Below, one piece after another: positions 24,040-33,831 of a stretch of DNA of 64,000 nucleotides. Source of the DNA: Enterobacillus tribolii (GTDB taxonomy: Bacteria; Pseudomonadota; Gammaproteobacteria; Enterobacterales; Enterobacteriaceae); NCBI RefSeq assembly GCF_003363015.1, contig NZ_QRAP01000006.1, positions 186,001 through 250,000 on the forward strand, written 5' to 3'. Every line of letters begins with the position of its first letter. Within the stretch, counting starts at the first letter, position 1. The notes beneath the pieces were generated by a model. That model ran no database searches, was not told the origin of the DNA, and saw nothing but the letters and a program-made list of their open reading frames with translations. The position numbers were made by a program, and so were the translations under genes.

Positions 24040-24403
24040 TGGTGGACCTGGCGGGAGTTGAACCCGCGTCCGAAATTACTACGCCGTCGGCACTACATGC
24101 TTAGTCCGGTCTTTACATTCGCTTGCCAGCTGCGGACGGACACGCCACTAACAAACTAGCCTGATTAGTTTTAACGCTTCAACCCCAGGCAGGGCATCCA
24201 CGCGATCTCTTTTGGGTTTGACCTCTCTTGATCCCCGTCCTAAGAGCGGAGGCTAGGGAGAGAGGGCTCAGAGCAGGTTATTAAGCTGCTAAAGCGTAGT
24301 TTTCGTCGTTTGCGACTATTTTTTTGCGGCTTTTTACGAGGCAAACCGCCCCTCGGCATGCACCTTGGGTTTCGCCAATCCCGTCGAATCCAGAATCAGG
24401 CCC
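24040..24403 (-). ncRNA. ssrA: transfer-messenger RNA (tmRNA)
   Basis: 364-nt tmRNA. The 5' end GGGCCTGATTCTGGATTCGA pairs with the 3' CAGGTCCACCA acceptor end. The T-arm GTTCAACTCCCGC, the pseudoknot region (CCTCTCTCCCTAGCC) and the mRNA-like part are all recognisable. The open reading frame encodes the degradation tag ANDENYALAA followed by TAA. With SmpB and EF-Tu it rescues stalled ribosomes. The 3' half is the probable attachment site of the island whose integrase relic lies just downstream; smpB is immediately upstream on the same strand. Confidence 0.98.
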
Positions 24404-24453
24404 AAGTATGTTATCGGCAAGTATAACAGAAGTTTATGCTGCCACGCCAGTGT

Positions 24454-24936
24454 TTAGCGGGCGGCATTCTTCATGATACGGGCTTTGTCCGTTTTCCATT
24501 CACGTTCTTTTATGTCAGAACGTTTATCGTGCTCTTTCTTACCTTTTGCCACGCCGATCTTCAGTTTGGCCCAGGCGTTTTTCCAGTAGAGCGACAGCGC
24601 CACGATGGTATAACCATCGCGGTTAACGCTGCCGAACAGCGATGCCAGCTCACGCTCTTTGAGCAGCAGTTTGCGGGTGCGGGTCGGGTCGCACACGACG
24701 TGCGTTGAGGCCACGCTGAGCGGTGTAAAAGTGGCGCCGAAAAGATAGGCCTCGCCGTCGCGCAGAATTACGTAGCTTTCACCAATGTTGGCCTTGCCGG
24801 CCCGCAGTGATTTTACTTCCCATCCCTGCAGGGAAAGCCCGGCCTCGATCTCTTCTTCAATGAAGTAGTCGTGGCGGGCGCGTTTGTTCAGGGCGATAGT
24901 GGCTGAACCGGGTTTATGTGCTTTTTTCTTCGTCAT
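24454..24936 (-). CDS. smpB: SsrA-binding protein SmpB
   Basis: 160-aa SmpB, full length. It begins [26 protein letters not shown] and contains [18 protein letters not shown] and the basic C-terminal tail ([17 protein letters not shown]...RIMKN) that enters the empty mRNA channel. It carries tmRNA to the stalled ribosome. It lies 50 bp upstream of ssrA on the same strand, as in other enterobacteria. Confidence 0.98.
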   Translation of the reverse strand: MTKKKAHKPGSATIALNKRARHDYFIEEEIEAGLSLQGWEVKSLRAGKANIGESYVILRDGEAYLFGATFTPLSVASTHVVCDPTRTRKLLLKERELASLFGSVNRDGYTIVALSLYWKNAWAKLKIGVAKGKKEHDKRSDIKEREWKTDKARIMKNAAR

Positions 24937-25106
24937 AATACCGTCATTATACTGGTTACTGTGCGGATTAACATCTTCCCGCCCTGAGAGATCTTCATCT
25001 CGCTGGAGACCTCATTCTAATGGATTAACCTAATGTGCTTAAGGCATTTTTCCCTGAGCGATGATAAATGGTATTATGCGTTCGTTATATTTGTTCAGGA
25101 ATTGTT

Positions 25107-25541
25107 ATGCCGCAGATTAGCCGTTCAGCTCTGGTTCCCTTTAGCGCCAGGCAAATGTATCAATTGGTCAACGATGTCGCCGCCTATCCGGCCTTCCTGC
25201 CGGGATGCATTGGATCACGCGTGCTGGAATCGGGACCGGAATCCATGACTGCCGCGGTGGCCGTTTCCAAGGCAGGGATCAGTAAAACGTTTACCACCCG
25301 CAATACGCTGACTGACAACAGCAGCATCCGCATGCAGCTGGTTGACGGGCCGTTTCGTAAGTTGATGGGCGGGTGGCAATTTACGCCACTGAGTGACGAT
25401 GCCTGCAAAGTTGAGCTGCACCTCGACTTTGAGTTTACCAATAAGCTGGTTGAACTGGCGTTCGGTAAAATATTCAAAGAGCTGGCGGGCAGCATGGTGC
25501 AGGCGTTTACCAGCCGTGCCCGTGAGGTTTACAGTGCCTGA
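25107..25541 (+). CDS. ratA: RatA, START-like ribosome association toxin
   Basis: 144-aa protein of the polyketide-cyclase/START-like (COQ10) fold. [34 protein letters not shown] and the C-terminal [18 protein letters not shown] match RatA. In E. coli, RatA is reported to bind 50S subunits and block 70S formation when overproduced; a ubiquinone-related role is suggested for the COQ10 fold. ATG 25107 has AGGA six bases upstream. It overlaps ratB by 8 nt and is divergent from smpB. Confidence 0.92.
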   Translation: MPQISRSALVPFSARQMYQLVNDVAAYPAFLPGCIGSRVLESGPESMTAAVAVSKAGISKTFTTRNTLTDNSSIRMQLVDGPFRKLMGGWQFTPLSDDACKVELHLDFEFTNKLVELAFGKIFKELAGSMVQAFTSRAREVYSA

Positions 25542-25818
25542 TATCTCGGTTGAAGTCGTCTATGCGCTGCCGGAGCGCCAGTACCTGCGTAAGGTTACGC
25601 TGCCCGAAGGCGCCAACGTTGAGCAGGCTATCGTGAGTTCCGGCTTGCTGGAGCTGCGCACGGATATTGATCTGAGCCGGAATAAAGTCGGCATCTTCAG
25701 CCGCGCGGTAAAACTTTCCGATATTCTTCGGGATGGCGATCGGGTAGAGATCTACCGACCTCTGCTGGTTGATCCCAAAGAGCTGCGGCGCCAGCGCGCG
25801 GAACGCACCAAAAAATAA
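25534..25818 (+). CDS. ratB: RatB/RnfH-family ubiquitin-like protein
   Basis: 94-aa UPF0125 protein with a ubiquitin-like beta-grasp fold: [43 protein letters not shown] and [22 protein letters not shown] are diagnostic. The start is a GTG at 25534 inside the end of ratA, giving [14 protein letters not shown]. Its function is not established. A strong bidirectional terminator follows, shared with bamE. Confidence 0.9.
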   Translation: MPDISVEVVYALPERQYLRKVTLPEGANVEQAIVSSGLLELRTDIDLSRNKVGIFSRAVKLSDILRDGDRVEIYRPLLVDPKELRRQRAERTKK

Positions 25819-25841
25819 GGCGCAATTCGCGCCTTATTTTT
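25811..25841. terminator. bidirectional terminator between ratB and bamE
   Basis: Perfect 12-bp stem AAAATAAGGCGC / GCGCCTTATTTT with a 5-nt loop, flanked by A and T runs so that it works on both strands. It lies at the ratB stop codon. Confidence 0.85.
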
Positions 25842-25901
25842 CATCCTCTGTCCGGACACCTTTCCCTGTAGCGCCGTGTTCGCGTTGATGCGAAGCAGCG
25901 A

Positions 25902-26249
25902 TTACTCTTTGGTATCTTTCAGATTTTGCGAGTTATCAATACCGGTCAGAATACCGGCAGAGTCAAACGTCAGCGTCAGCGTTTGCTGTGAAATAGCCTC
26001 GTGTCCCGGCTGCTGACGGAATACATAATACCAGGTGCTCGTGCCGAACGGGTCCTGCAACATCGGCGTGCCCAGCGTATAGGCCACCTGTTGCTGCGTC
26101 ATACCCCGATGGATCTTCGCGATTTCGGCGGTAGTCAGGTAGTTGCCCTGATTGATGTCGGGACGATATACCACTTTCTCAAAGGTAGAACAGCCAGCGG
26201 TCAGCATAACCAGAACTACGGCAGCGGCAGTCAGCGTTTTACAGCGCAT
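25902..26249 (-). CDS. bamE: outer-membrane assembly lipoprotein BamE
   Basis: 115-aa lipoprotein. It has a signal peptide with lipobox LTAGC (Cys20), then [50 protein letters not shown], the BamE fold. It is a non-essential partner of BamA/BamD in inserting beta-barrel proteins. ATG 26249 gives the conserved MRCKTLTAA start; an in-frame ATG at 26273 lies upstream with a less likely leader. It is downstream of recN on the same strand. Confidence 0.96.
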   Translation of the reverse strand: MRCKTLTAAAVVLVMLTAGCSTFEKVVYRPDINQGNYLTTAEIAKIHRGMTQQQVAYTLGTPMLQDPFGTSTWYYVFRQQPGHEAISQQTLTLTFDSAGILTGIDNSQNLKDTKE

Positions 26250-26359
26250 AGTAATTACATTCCTTTTGGACATAGGTTGCCGATGATAATCGACCTTGCA
26301 ACGGTTGGAAACCTTATCAGACTCCAATATGACCTCAGGAATCAAAAAAAGTTGGCTTT

Positions 26360-28021
26360 TTAGGCTGCTAACAGCTCTTTTGCGTTCGCCAGGGCGTTGC
26401 GTGTAACCTCGCTGCCGCCCAGCAGGCGGGCCAGTTCCTGTAATCTTGCGCGTTTGTCCAATGCCTGCATCATGGTTTCTGTTTCCGCGCCGTCCGTGTG
26501 CTTGGCGACAAAGAAGTGCTGATGTCCGCAGCCTGCGACCTGCGGCAGGTGGGTAACGCACATTACCTGCGTGGACTCGCCCAACTGGCGCAGCATTTTG
26601 CCGACAACGGCGGCGGTCGGACCGCTGATCCCGACGTCGACCTCATCGAAAATCAGCGCCGGCGTTTCCATTTTCTGTGCGGTAATAACCTGAATCGCCA
26701 GCGCGATGCGGGATAGCTCGCCTCCGGATGCGACTTTCACCAACGGTTGCAGCGGCTGCCCCGGGTTGGTGGTGACGCTGAACTCCACCCGGTCGGCGCC
26801 TTCCGCGGTCAGGTGCTCCGGGGTGTAGGTGACGTCGATAGCAAACTGACCGTGCGGCATGGAAAGTTCGTGCATGCTGCGGGTGATATGCTGCATCAGT
26901 TCGGTCGCATAGCCGCAGCGCTGCTGGTGCAGTTGCTCCGCCAGCGACAGTGCGTGCCGGTGGCGTTGCTGAATCTCATCGCTGAGTTGTTCCAGCCCGC
27001 TTTCCTGCTGCTCCAGCGCCGTTAATTCATCCTGCAATTGCTGGCTGTAGGCCGGTAACTCTTCCGGTGTTACGTGATGTTTGCGAGCGAGCGCTAACTG
27101 ACGGGAGAGACGTTGTTCCAGTTCGTATAAACGATTCGGGTCCAGCTCCAGCCTGTCGCTGTAATGACGAAGTTCCGCGCTGGCCTCGGAAAGCTGAATG
27201 GCTGCTTCTTCCAGCATGCTCAGCACCGGTGAAAGCGCATCATCCATTTCCGCCAGCTCGGTGACCTGTTGCCGTGTCGTGTGCAACAGGCTGAGAATAT
27301 TGTCACTTTCTGACTCAGACAGAATGTGCAACGCCCGCTGGCTGACGGTAAGAAGTTGCCCGCTGTTAGCCAGCCGTTTGTATTCTTCGTCAATTTGCTC
27401 ATATTCGCCGGACTGCGGGGCAAACTCGTGCAGTTCCTTAAGCTGATATTGCAGCAATTGACGGCGTGACTCGCGCTCTGCGGACTGTTGCTGAGAGTGC
27501 GCCAGCTCACGGCACCCATGATGCCAGTGCTGATAGGCTGCCCGCATTTCCTGCATCAGCCCGGTCTGATTGCCGTAGGCATCAAGCAGTTGCTTTTGGT
27601 GCTCCGGACGCAGCAGAAGTTGGTGGGCATGCTGACCGTGAATTTGGATCAGTAACTGACCCAACTCCCGCAGTTGGGAGAGCGGAACCGCGGTGCCGTT
27701 GATAAAGCCGCGGGAACGTCCGTCCGCGCTGACTACCCGACGTAGCAGGCACTCACTTCCCTCATCCAGTTGGTTCTCCTCCAGCCAGGCTCGCGCAGAA
27801 GGCGCGTCACTGAGGGAGAAGCGGGCGCAGATATCCGCCCGCGGCGTGTTTAGCCGGACCATTGCCGCTTCTGAACGCCCGCCAAGACACAGGCCAAGCG
27901 CGTCAACGGCGATGGATTTGCCCGCGCCGGTTTCACCGGTAATTGCCGTCATACCAGACTGGAAGTCGATATCCAGTTCACGCACGATAGCAAAGTTGGA
28001 AATGGTCAGTTGTGTCAGCAT
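26360..28021 (-). CDS. recN: DNA repair protein RecN
   Basis: 553-aa SMC-like ATPase. Walker [15 protein letters not shown] is near residue 30, a long coiled-coil middle (about 155-380) follows, then the ABC signature [12 protein letters not shown] and Walker [13 protein letters not shown] near 440-470. It acts in double-strand break repair and sister-chromatid cohesion during the SOS response. LexA boxes lie 25-65 bp upstream of the start codon. Confidence 0.98.
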   Translation of the reverse strand: MLTQLTISNFAIVRELDIDFQSGMTAITGETGAGKSIAVDALGLCLGGRSEAAMVRLNTPRADICARFSLSDAPSARAWLEENQLDEGSECLLRRVVSADGRSRGFINGTAVPLSQLRELGQLLIQIHGQHAHQLLLRPEHQKQLLDAYGNQTGLMQEMRAAYQHWHHGCRELAHSQQQSAERESRRQLLQYQLKELHEFAPQSGEYEQIDEEYKRLANSGQLLTVSQRALHILSESESDNILSLLHTTRQQVTELAEMDDALSPVLSMLEEAAIQLSEASAELRHYSDRLELDPNRLYELEQRLSRQLALARKHHVTPEELPAYSQQLQDELTALEQQESGLEQLSDEIQQRHRHALSLAEQLHQQRCGYATELMQHITRSMHELSMPHGQFAIDVTYTPEHLTAEGADRVEFSVTTNPGQPLQPLVKVASGGELSRIALAIQVITAQKMETPALIFDEVDVGISGPTAAVVGKMLRQLGESTQVMCVTHLPQVAGCGHQHFFVAKHTDGAETETMMQALDKRARLQELARLLGGSEVTRNALANAKELLAA

Positions 28022-28047
28022 CAGCCTTCCCCTGGATGGAGTTACAT

Positions 28048-28087
28048 TACTGTATTGATAACCAGTATAAACTGGTTTTTTATCCAG
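28048..28087 (-). promoter_or_regulatory. tandem LexA boxes of recN
   Basis: TACTGTATTGATAACCAGTA at 28048-28067 differs from the core CTGT-N8-ACAG at one base. A second, CTGG-N8-CCAG (28072-28087), follows after four bases. Two adjacent boxes upstream of recN are also the E. coli arrangement. Confidence 0.75.
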
Positions 28088-28116
28088 TAAAGAGGCTGAT
28101 GAAAATATTTCTGCCG

Positions 28117-28995
28117 TCAGAACAGTTTTTTAGACCACCCCAGCTTGGTGCTTAACGTATTGAAATAGCTATAGTCCTTAGGATGAATCAGATCCAGGTG
28201 GAACCGGCTGCGATGGATCATCACTTCTTCGCCCTGCTGGATAGGCAACGCAATCTGGCTGTCGCAGCTGATTTCCAGATCGTTGCTGAAGTGGGAGAAA
28301 CGCAGGTGGATGGTGCTGGAGCTGTCGATCACCAACGGTCGCGCCGATAAGGTGTGCGGGAACATGGGGACCAGGGCGATGGCGTCCAGCGTCGGCGTGA
28401 GGATCGGACCGCCGCCCGAGAGGGAATAGGCGGTGGAGCCGGTCGGCGTGGAGATGATCAGTCCGTCGGAGCGTTGGGAAAATGCAAATCGTTCGTCGAT
28501 ATACACTTCGAATTCGATCATGTGCGCAACTTTGCCGGGATGCAGGACGATCTCATTGATGGCGGTGCTCAGGCGGCGCTGCTGGCTGGAGCGACGTACC
28601 TGCGCCTCCAGCAGAAAGCGGCGTTCGCTGATGTATTCGCCCTCAAGAACGGCGGAAAGCTGTTGTTTAGCGTTATCCGGGTCGAGATCGGTCAAAAAGC
28701 CGAGATTTCCGCGGTTAACGCCGATCACCTTAATGTCGAAACGCGCCAGTACCCGCGCGGCGCCAAGCATGTTGCCGTCGCCGCCGACCACCACTGCAAG
28801 ATCGGCCTGGTGCCCTATGTCGGCCAGACTTCCGCTGAGTGCGTCATGCAGGCCGAGCTCACGGGCGACCTGATGTTCGACAATAACCTTATATCCTTTA
28901 TTTTTTAGCCAGTTGTAAAGCATTTCATGCGTGGCTAACGCGGCCGGATGGCGCGGATGTCCCACCAGGCCGATACATCCAAATAGTTTATTCAT
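28117..28995 (-). CDS. nadK: NAD kinase
   Basis: 292-aa NAD kinase, the length of the E. coli enzyme. [12 protein letters not shown] (about 72-83) holds the catalytic Asp, and [13 protein letters not shown] and NGxxGFLTDL-type segments complete the ATP/NAD fold. It phosphorylates NAD to NADP in the cytosol. It is divergent from grpE and lies upstream of recN. Confidence 0.98.
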   Translation of the reverse strand: MNKLFGCIGLVGHPRHPAALATHEMLYNWLKNKGYKVIVEHQVARELGLHDALSGSLADIGHQADLAVVVGGDGNMLGAARVLARFDIKVIGVNRGNLGFLTDLDPDNAKQQLSAVLEGEYISERRFLLEAQVRRSSQQRRLSTAINEIVLHPGKVAHMIEFEVYIDERFAFSQRSDGLIISTPTGSTAYSLSGGGPILTPTLDAIALVPMFPHTLSARPLVIDSSSTIHLRFSHFSNDLEISCDSQIALPIQQGEEVMIHRSRFHLDLIHPKDYSYFNTLSTKLGWSKKLF

Positions 28996-29047
28996 TGCAG
29001 TGGATTTCCCTCAGAGGCAATTTTTATGCCCTCCTGTGAGCGCTTCG

Positions 29048-29073
29048 CTTGAATCGCCGACTTTCATCCCCAT
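29048..29073 (+). promoter_or_regulatory. sigma-32 heat-shock promoter of grpE
   Basis: CTTGAA (29048-29053), a 14-bp spacer and CCCCAT (29068-29073) match the sigma-32 consensus closely. The grpE start codon is 45 bp downstream. Confidence 0.85.
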
Positions 29074-29117
29074 AATAATCCAGAAAGCGATTCTAATGCT
29101 AAACCGCGGAGAATTTC

Positions 29118-29705
29118 ATGAGTAGTAAAGAACATAAGATGCCGAATGAGCAAGTCTCGGAAGAGATGGACGTTGAGCAAAACCCGCAGGAGCAGGCTCA
29201 GACGGAAGCGGTGGAGACCGCCGATCCGCGCGATGAGCGCATTGCTGAGCTTGAAGAAAAACTGCTGGAAGTTCAGCAAAGTGAGCGCGACAGCGTGTTA
29301 CGCGCCCGGGCGGAGATGGAAAATATCCGTCGCCGTGCGGAAATGGACGTGGAAAAAGCGCATAAGTTTGCTCTGGAAAAGTTTGCCGGCGAACTCCTGC
29401 CGGTTATCGATAACCTTGAGCGCGCGCTGGATCTGGCGGATAAATCCAATACCGAACTGGCCGCAATGATTGAAGGGATTGAGCTGACGCTGAAATCCCT
29501 GCTGGACGCCGTACGCAAATTTGGCGTCGAGCAGGTCGGCGACGTGAACGTACCGTTCAACCCGGAAGTGCATCAGGCGATGACGCTGATGGAATCAGAA
29601 GACCATGAGCCCAATCACGTTATGATGATGATGCAAAAAGGGTATACGCTGAACGGCCGTCTGCTGCGCCCTGCGATGGTTGCGGTATCCAAGGCGAAGT
29701 CCTGA
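29118..29705 (+). CDS. grpE: nucleotide exchange factor GrpE
   Basis: 195-aa GrpE. An acidic N-terminal tail (about 1-40) leads to the long paired helix ([34 protein letters not shown]), a four-helix bundle, and the beta-wing ([35 protein letters not shown]). It drives ADP release from DnaK. It is a heat-shock gene here, with a sigma-32 promoter upstream and an intrinsic terminator just downstream. Confidence 0.98.
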   Translation: MSSKEHKMPNEQVSEEMDVEQNPQEQAQTEAVETADPRDERIAELEEKLLEVQQSERDSVLRARAEMENIRRRAEMDVEKAHKFALEKFAGELLPVIDNLERALDLADKSNTELAAMIEGIELTLKSLLDAVRKFGVEQVGDVNVPFNPEVHQAMTLMESEDHEPNHVMMMMQKGYTLNGRLLRPAMVAVSKAKS

Positions 29706-29732
29706 TCCCGGTACGCCGTCTGCAGAGAATGA

Positions 29733-29759
29733 GCCAGTCCGCTGCGACTGGCTTTTTTG
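29733..29759 (+). terminator. grpE terminator
   Basis: AGCCAGTC, six bases, GACTGGCT followed by six T residues, 28 nt past the grpE stop codon: a canonical intrinsic terminator. Confidence 0.9.
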
Positions 29760-29778
29760 TTTCTGCTCTTCTGTGCTT

Positions 29779-30474
29779 TTATTCTTCGGCGCCGTTTTCC
29801 GGCAGACGCGGCGCCCAGTCAATGGCGGCAAGCCCTTGTTGCTCCAGGAACTGGTTGGTCTGGGAAAAATGATGGCAACCGAAGAAGCCGCGGTGGGCGG
29901 AAAGCGGGGAAGGGTGCGGCGCTTTCAGTACATGATGGCGCTGGCGATCGATGATGCTGCCTTTTTTCTGTGCGTGAGAACCCCACAACAGGAAAACCAG
30001 CCCGGAGCGGTGCTCGTTCAGCGCGGCGACGACCCGATCGGTGAATTGTTCCCAGCCCAGGTTGGCATGGGAATGCGCCTTCCCCCCTTCAACCGTCAAT
30101 ACGGTATTGAGCAGCAGCACGCCTTGATCCGCCCAGCTCTTCAGGTAACCGTGGCGCGGAATTTCAAATCCGGGGATGTCGGTTTGCAGCTCTTTATACA
30201 TATTAACCAGCGACGGCGGCGCCGGGATTCCGGGGCGCACCGAGAATGACAGGCCATGCGCCTGATTCGGGCCGTGATAAGGGTCTTGCCCGAGAATCAC
30301 AACCTTGACGTCGCCGAACTCGGTAAAACGGAAAGCGTTGAAGACGTCTTTCTGCGGTGGATAAATGGTTTTACCAGAGGCCCGTTCCGTAGCCACAAAG
30401 GCCAGCGTGTCGTGAAAATAGGGCTTTTCTTTCTCCGGACCAATGACGTCGTGCCAGGTCAATGAGGAGGTCAT
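29779..30474 (-). CDS. ung: uracil-DNA glycosylase
   Basis: 231-aa family-1 uracil-DNA glycosylase that removes uracil from DNA. The water-activating loop [17 protein letters not shown] (about 61-77) and the minor-groove loop [13 protein letters not shown] (about 186-198) are intact. I start at ATG 30474, with GGGAG seven bases upstream; the TTG one codon earlier is less likely. It is divergent from grcA and convergent with grpE. Confidence 0.98.
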   Translation of the reverse strand: MTSSLTWHDVIGPEKEKPYFHDTLAFVATERASGKTIYPPQKDVFNAFRFTEFGDVKVVILGQDPYHGPNQAHGLSFSVRPGIPAPPSLVNMYKELQTDIPGFEIPRHGYLKSWADQGVLLLNTVLTVEGGKAHSHANLGWEQFTDRVVAALNEHRSGLVFLLWGSHAQKKGSIIDRQRHHVLKAPHPSPLSAHRGFFGCHHFSQTNQFLEQQGLAAIDWAPRLPENGAEE

Positions 30475-30857
30475 CAATGCTCTCCCTTGTTTATTGAGGA
30501 ATTTTAAAGCGGTAGCTTACCTTCTCAGCAATCGAAGTAAAACACTTCTCCTTAACAAAAATGGGATGTGCCGGATCGCCGCGTTCAGCGGTGGAGGTAA
30601 CGCAAGAATTAAAATTTTTTTGAAAATTTACAAAAATAAATGAGACCTACGGTTGTCATAAATTGATGTAAAACATAAAATTACTCCAATGACACTTGTC
30701 AACGCCCTGCGGTAATTGATTTAAGTCAAAGAATTACCCCCTTCATGCTGGTATATAGAACAACAGGATAACATTGGTTTTACCAAATGCCCTGATTACC
30801 GGGGCTGAGTTAACACAAGATTCACCGTTTTTTTGCTCTATGACCGGAGGCAACACA
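30475..30857. other. ung-grcA intergenic regulatory region
   Basis: About 380 bp between the divergent genes ung and grcA. The grcA-proximal half has two TTGAT half-palindromes 53 bp apart (30663 and 30716), a TATATA box at 30752 and a leader of about 95 nt. The ung-proximal half shows nothing I can name. Confidence 0.6.
30716..30757 (+). promoter_or_regulatory. FNR-activated promoter of grcA
   Basis: TTGATTTAAGTCAA at 30716-30729 has one mismatch to the FNR consensus TTGAT-N4-ATCAA and is followed by a TATATA -10 box at 30752-30757. That places the site near -40.5 of a start near 30763, a class II FNR position. A weaker TTGAT lies exactly 53 bp upstream. Confidence 0.7.
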
Positions 30858-31241
30858 ATGATTACTGGTATTCAGATTACGAAAACTAACAATGCGAACC
30901 TGATGAATTCCTTCTGGCTGCTGGACAGCAACACCGGCGAAGCCCGCTGCGTCTGCGCCAAAGGCGATTACGCGGAAGATCAGGTTGTGCCGGTAAAAGA
31001 TCTCGGCGAGATCGAGTACCGTGAAGTTGAATTACAGGTTCAGCCGACCGTGCGCGTGGAAGGCGGTCAGCACCTGAACGTTAACGTACTGCGTCGTGAA
31101 ACGCTGGAAGATGCCGTTAAGCACCCGGAAAAATACCCACAGCTGACCATCCGCGTGTCCGGCTATGCGGTGCGTTTTAACTCTCTGACGCCTGAACAGC
31201 AGCGTGACGTCATCGCTCGTACCTTTACCGAAAGCCTGTAA
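30858..31241 (+). CDS. grcA: autonomous glycyl radical cofactor GrcA
   Basis: 127-aa protein that mimics the C-terminus of pyruvate formate-lyase. The glycyl-radical site is [25 protein letters not shown]. It can replace an oxygen-damaged PFL radical domain when cells leave anaerobiosis. GGAGG precedes ATG 30858. An FNR-type promoter upstream and an intrinsic terminator downstream make it a single-gene unit. Confidence 0.97.
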   Translation: MITGIQITKTNNANLMNSFWLLDSNTGEARCVCAKGDYAEDQVVPVKDLGEIEYREVELQVQPTVRVEGGQHLNVNVLRRETLEDAVKHPEKYPQLTIRVSGYAVRFNSLTPEQQRDVIARTFTESL

Positions 31242-31272
31242 TTGCGGGCAGCGGTTAAAAAAGTAAGATAAC

Positions 31273-31295
31273 AAGGGACTACGGTCCCTTTTCTT
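31273..31295 (+). terminator. grcA terminator
   Basis: AAGGGAC, TACG, GTCCCTT followed by TTCTT, 32 nt past the grcA stop: a short intrinsic terminator with a stable tetraloop. Confidence 0.75.
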
Positions 31296-31578
31296 ATGCC
31301 TGAATGTTGCTTTATCAGGGAGATAATTTCGTTTTGGAATGATTTTTGAACAGATGAAATAGGTAGGAAAAATAATTTAACTTAATGATATTGATAAATT
31401 AAATTATTTTCCCTTTTTCAGGTGTACAGGTGGTCGCGGCGTTTTCTTGTTTTAGATCAAAAAAAGCGACAAAGGCAATGAAAGTCAGCGTCTTCTCTGT
31501 CAGAAAAGGCAGAAAACGTTGCAGATAAAGGGCGCGATGGAGAATAAATCACCACATCCGGTTTCGCGGCTATTTTCA

Positions 31579-31606
31579 GAAAAAGCCCCGCACAGATGCG
31601 CAGGGC
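31579..31606 (-). terminator. srmB terminator
   Basis: On the minus strand an 11-bp stem (AGCCCTGCGCA / TGTGCGGGGCT, two G-T pairs) followed by TTTTTC, just after the srmB stop codon. Confidence 0.75.
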
Positions 31607-31615
31607 TGAAAGGAC

Positions 31616-32947
31616 TTATTCTTCGGCGACCGCCGGCTTGCCGGTCGTCGGCGCCCGTCGTTTTCCGATATTCTTGCTGTCGCGGTGACGGACTTTTACC
31701 TTCACCTTCTTCTTCTCTTTGTCGTTTTTTTTCTTTTCAGCCCGTTTAGCCAGCGCTTTCTTCGAGGGCTTGCCGCGGTTCTTTTCACTCGGGGTACGGG
31801 TTTCCGGACGCAGTTCATCAACCACGCGGGACTTCAGCGGCTCATCCAGATAGCGACCGACTTTACCCAGCAGCAGATGGTCATGCGCTTCGACCAGCGA
31901 AATGGCGACGCCTTTACGACCGGCGCGGGCCGTACGGCCGATACGGTGCAGATAGGTGTCGGCCGTGCGCGGCATGTCGAAGTTAAACACGTGGCTGATG
32001 TCGGCAATGTCCAGCCCGCGCGCCGCGACGTCGGTCGCGATCAGCACATTGACGCGGCCGTCCACGATGCGCTTGATGGCTTCGTTACGCTTGGCCTGCA
32101 CCATTTCGCCTTCGAGATAGCAGGAGTTTATCCCCGCCTGACGCAGCCAGCCGCCCAGCTCGTGTACGCGTTCACGCTTACGCACGAAGACAATGGATTT
32201 GGTGACGTCTTCCTGCTTCAGCAGATGGCACAGCAACGCGGTCTTATGTTGCAGGTTATCCGCGCGGTAATACCATTGCTGGATTTTTTTACGCTCGCGG
32301 CGTGAGGGCTCCGCCTCCACCTCGACCGGGTCGTTGAGCAGACGGTCGGCGAAATCCTGAATGGCTTCTCCTTCCAGCGTGGCGGAAAACAGCAGCGTTT
32401 GCTTACGCCAGCGGGTTTCCGCGGCGATGGTTTCGATGTCCTGCGCGAAACCCATGTCGAGCATGCGGTCCGCTTCATCCAGAATCAGGGTTTCCACCGC
32501 GCGGCAATCGAAGTTTTCTTCTTTAATGTATTGCAGCAGACGGCCAGTGGTAGCGACCACGACGTCCTGGTTTTCGCTGAAGACTTCGGCATGGTTCATG
32601 TAAGCGACGCCGCCGGTGATGGTGGCGATATCCAGCGAGGTGTGACGGCTCAGCGCCTGCGCCTGTTCGGCAACCTGCATCGCCAGTTCGCGGGTCGGCG
32701 TGAGGATCAGGATGCGCGGCGGCCCGGATTTTTTGCGCGGGAAGTCGAGCAAATGCTGCAACGCGGGTAACAGATACGCTGCGGTTTTCCCGGTTCCGGT
32801 CGGGGCGGACCCCAGTACGTCACGGCCATCCAGCGCCGGAGGAATGGCGACGGCCTGAATGGCGGTAGGGCGTTCATAGCCTTTATCGCTCAGGGCGTCC
32901 AGCAGACGCTCGTCGAGTTCGAGTTCAGAAAAATGGGTGACAGTCAT
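31616..32947 (-). CDS. srmB: DEAD-box RNA helicase SrmB
   Basis: 443-aa DEAD-box helicase acting early in 50S ribosome assembly. Motifs run in order: Q-motif (ERPTAIQ), I (APTGTGKT), Ia (PTRELA), Ib (TTGRL), II (LDEADRM), III (FSATLEG), V (ATDVAARGLDI) and VI (HRIGRTARAG). The C-terminal tail (about 380-443) is very Lys/Arg-rich, as in SrmB. The neighbouring divergent trmN is the usual enterobacterial arrangement. Confidence 0.97.
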   Translation of the reverse strand: MTVTHFSELELDERLLDALSDKGYERPTAIQAVAIPPALDGRDVLGSAPTGTGKTAAYLLPALQHLLDFPRKKSGPPRILILTPTRELAMQVAEQAQALSRHTSLDIATITGGVAYMNHAEVFSENQDVVVATTGRLLQYIKEENFDCRAVETLILDEADRMLDMGFAQDIETIAAETRWRKQTLLFSATLEGEAIQDFADRLLNDPVEVEAEPSRRERKKIQQWYYRADNLQHKTALLCHLLKQEDVTKSIVFVRKRERVHELGGWLRQAGINSCYLEGEMVQAKRNEAIKRIVDGRVNVLIATDVAARGLDIADISHVFNFDMPRTADTYLHRIGRTARAGRKGVAISLVEAHDHLLLGKVGRYLDEPLKSRVVDELRPETRTPSEKNRGKPSKKALAKRAEKKKNDKEKKKVKVKVRHRDSKNIGKRRAPTTGKPAVAEE

Positions 32948-33082
32948 GGTTTACCTCGCTTGGGGCGCAGATTATAGACGGGTTGGCGGAGATGTTCACC
33001 CATAAAAACGCGGGAAGCGCGCGCTTTTCCTTGCCACCGGGATGCCTTATGCTACGCGGCGTGAGCTATTACGGGAATTATT

Positions 33083-33829
33083 ATGAATCAGAATGCCGTG
33101 AATACGGCGCCTTTGCGGCGTAACGGATTTACCTTCAAGCACTTCTTCGTCGCGCACGACCGCTGTGAAATGAAGGTCGGCACCGACGGTATTCTGCTCG
33201 GCGCCTGGGCGCCGCTGGCGGCGGAGACACGTCGTATTCTTGATATCGGCACCGGCAGCGGTTTACTGGCGTTGATGCTGGCGCAGCGCAGTGCGCACCG
33301 CGCCCGGATCGATGCCGTTGAGCTGGATGAAAACGCCGCGCGGCAGGCGGGAGAGAATTTTGCCGCCTCACCCTGGGCTTCCGCACTGCATATACATCAG
33401 GGAACGATTCAGGCGTTCCGGGCGGAAAAATACGATCTGATCGTCAGCAACCCGCCATATTACCCGCAGGGCGTGGCGTGCCGCACGCCGGGCCGTGACA
33501 ATGCCCGCTATACCACCACGCTGGGCCACGCCGAGTTGTTGGGCTGCGTTTCCCGTTTGCTGAATGACAATGGGCTGTTTTCCCTGATCCTGCCGGCGGA
33601 AGAGGGGGACGCGTTTATCGTATTGGCGGAGCAGGCAGGATGGCTCCCGCTTGCGCTGATGCGGGTGGCGGAGAACGGCGCCAGGCCGCCGCGGCGGATG
33701 CTGATGACGTTCAGCCGCGAAGTCGCTGCCGGCGCATTACGGGAAAACCGGCTGGACATTCGCGGGAACGACGGGGAATACAGCGCGGCGTACCGCGCTT
33801 TAACCCGGGATTTTTATCTGTCTTTTTAA
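33083..33829 (+). CDS. trmN: tRNA1(Val) (adenine37-N6)-methyltransferase
   Basis: 248-aa SAM-dependent N6-adenine methyltransferase (TrmN6, formerly YfiC). SAM-binding motif I is DIGTGSGLLALMLAQ (about 53-67), and the catalytic NPPYYPQG motif is near residue 121. It methylates A37 of tRNA-Val. It is divergent from srmB and convergent with nadB, only 2 bp apart from the nadB stop. Confidence 0.96.
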   Translation: MNQNAVNTAPLRRNGFTFKHFFVAHDRCEMKVGTDGILLGAWAPLAAETRRILDIGTGSGLLALMLAQRSAHRARIDAVELDENAARQAGENFAASPWASALHIHQGTIQAFRAEKYDLIVSNPPYYPQGVACRTPGRDNARYTTTLGHAELLGCVSRLLNDNGLFSLILPAEEGDAFIVLAEQAGWLPLALMRVAENGARPPRRMLMTFSREVAAGALRENRLDIRGNDGEYSAAYRALTRDFYLSF

Positions 33830-33831
33830 GC

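Larger units (their letters stand above)
31242..31615. other. grcA-srmB convergent gap
   Basis: About 370 bp between convergent stop codons. It contains the grcA terminator (31273), an AT-rich middle and the srmB terminator (31584). I see no gene in between. Confidence 0.6.

Noticed and set aside
11557-24403. A second copy of the ssrA 3' end as attR of the island.
   Set aside because: Reading for fragments of the tmRNA T-arm and acceptor sequence in the accessory region gave no convincing direct repeat.
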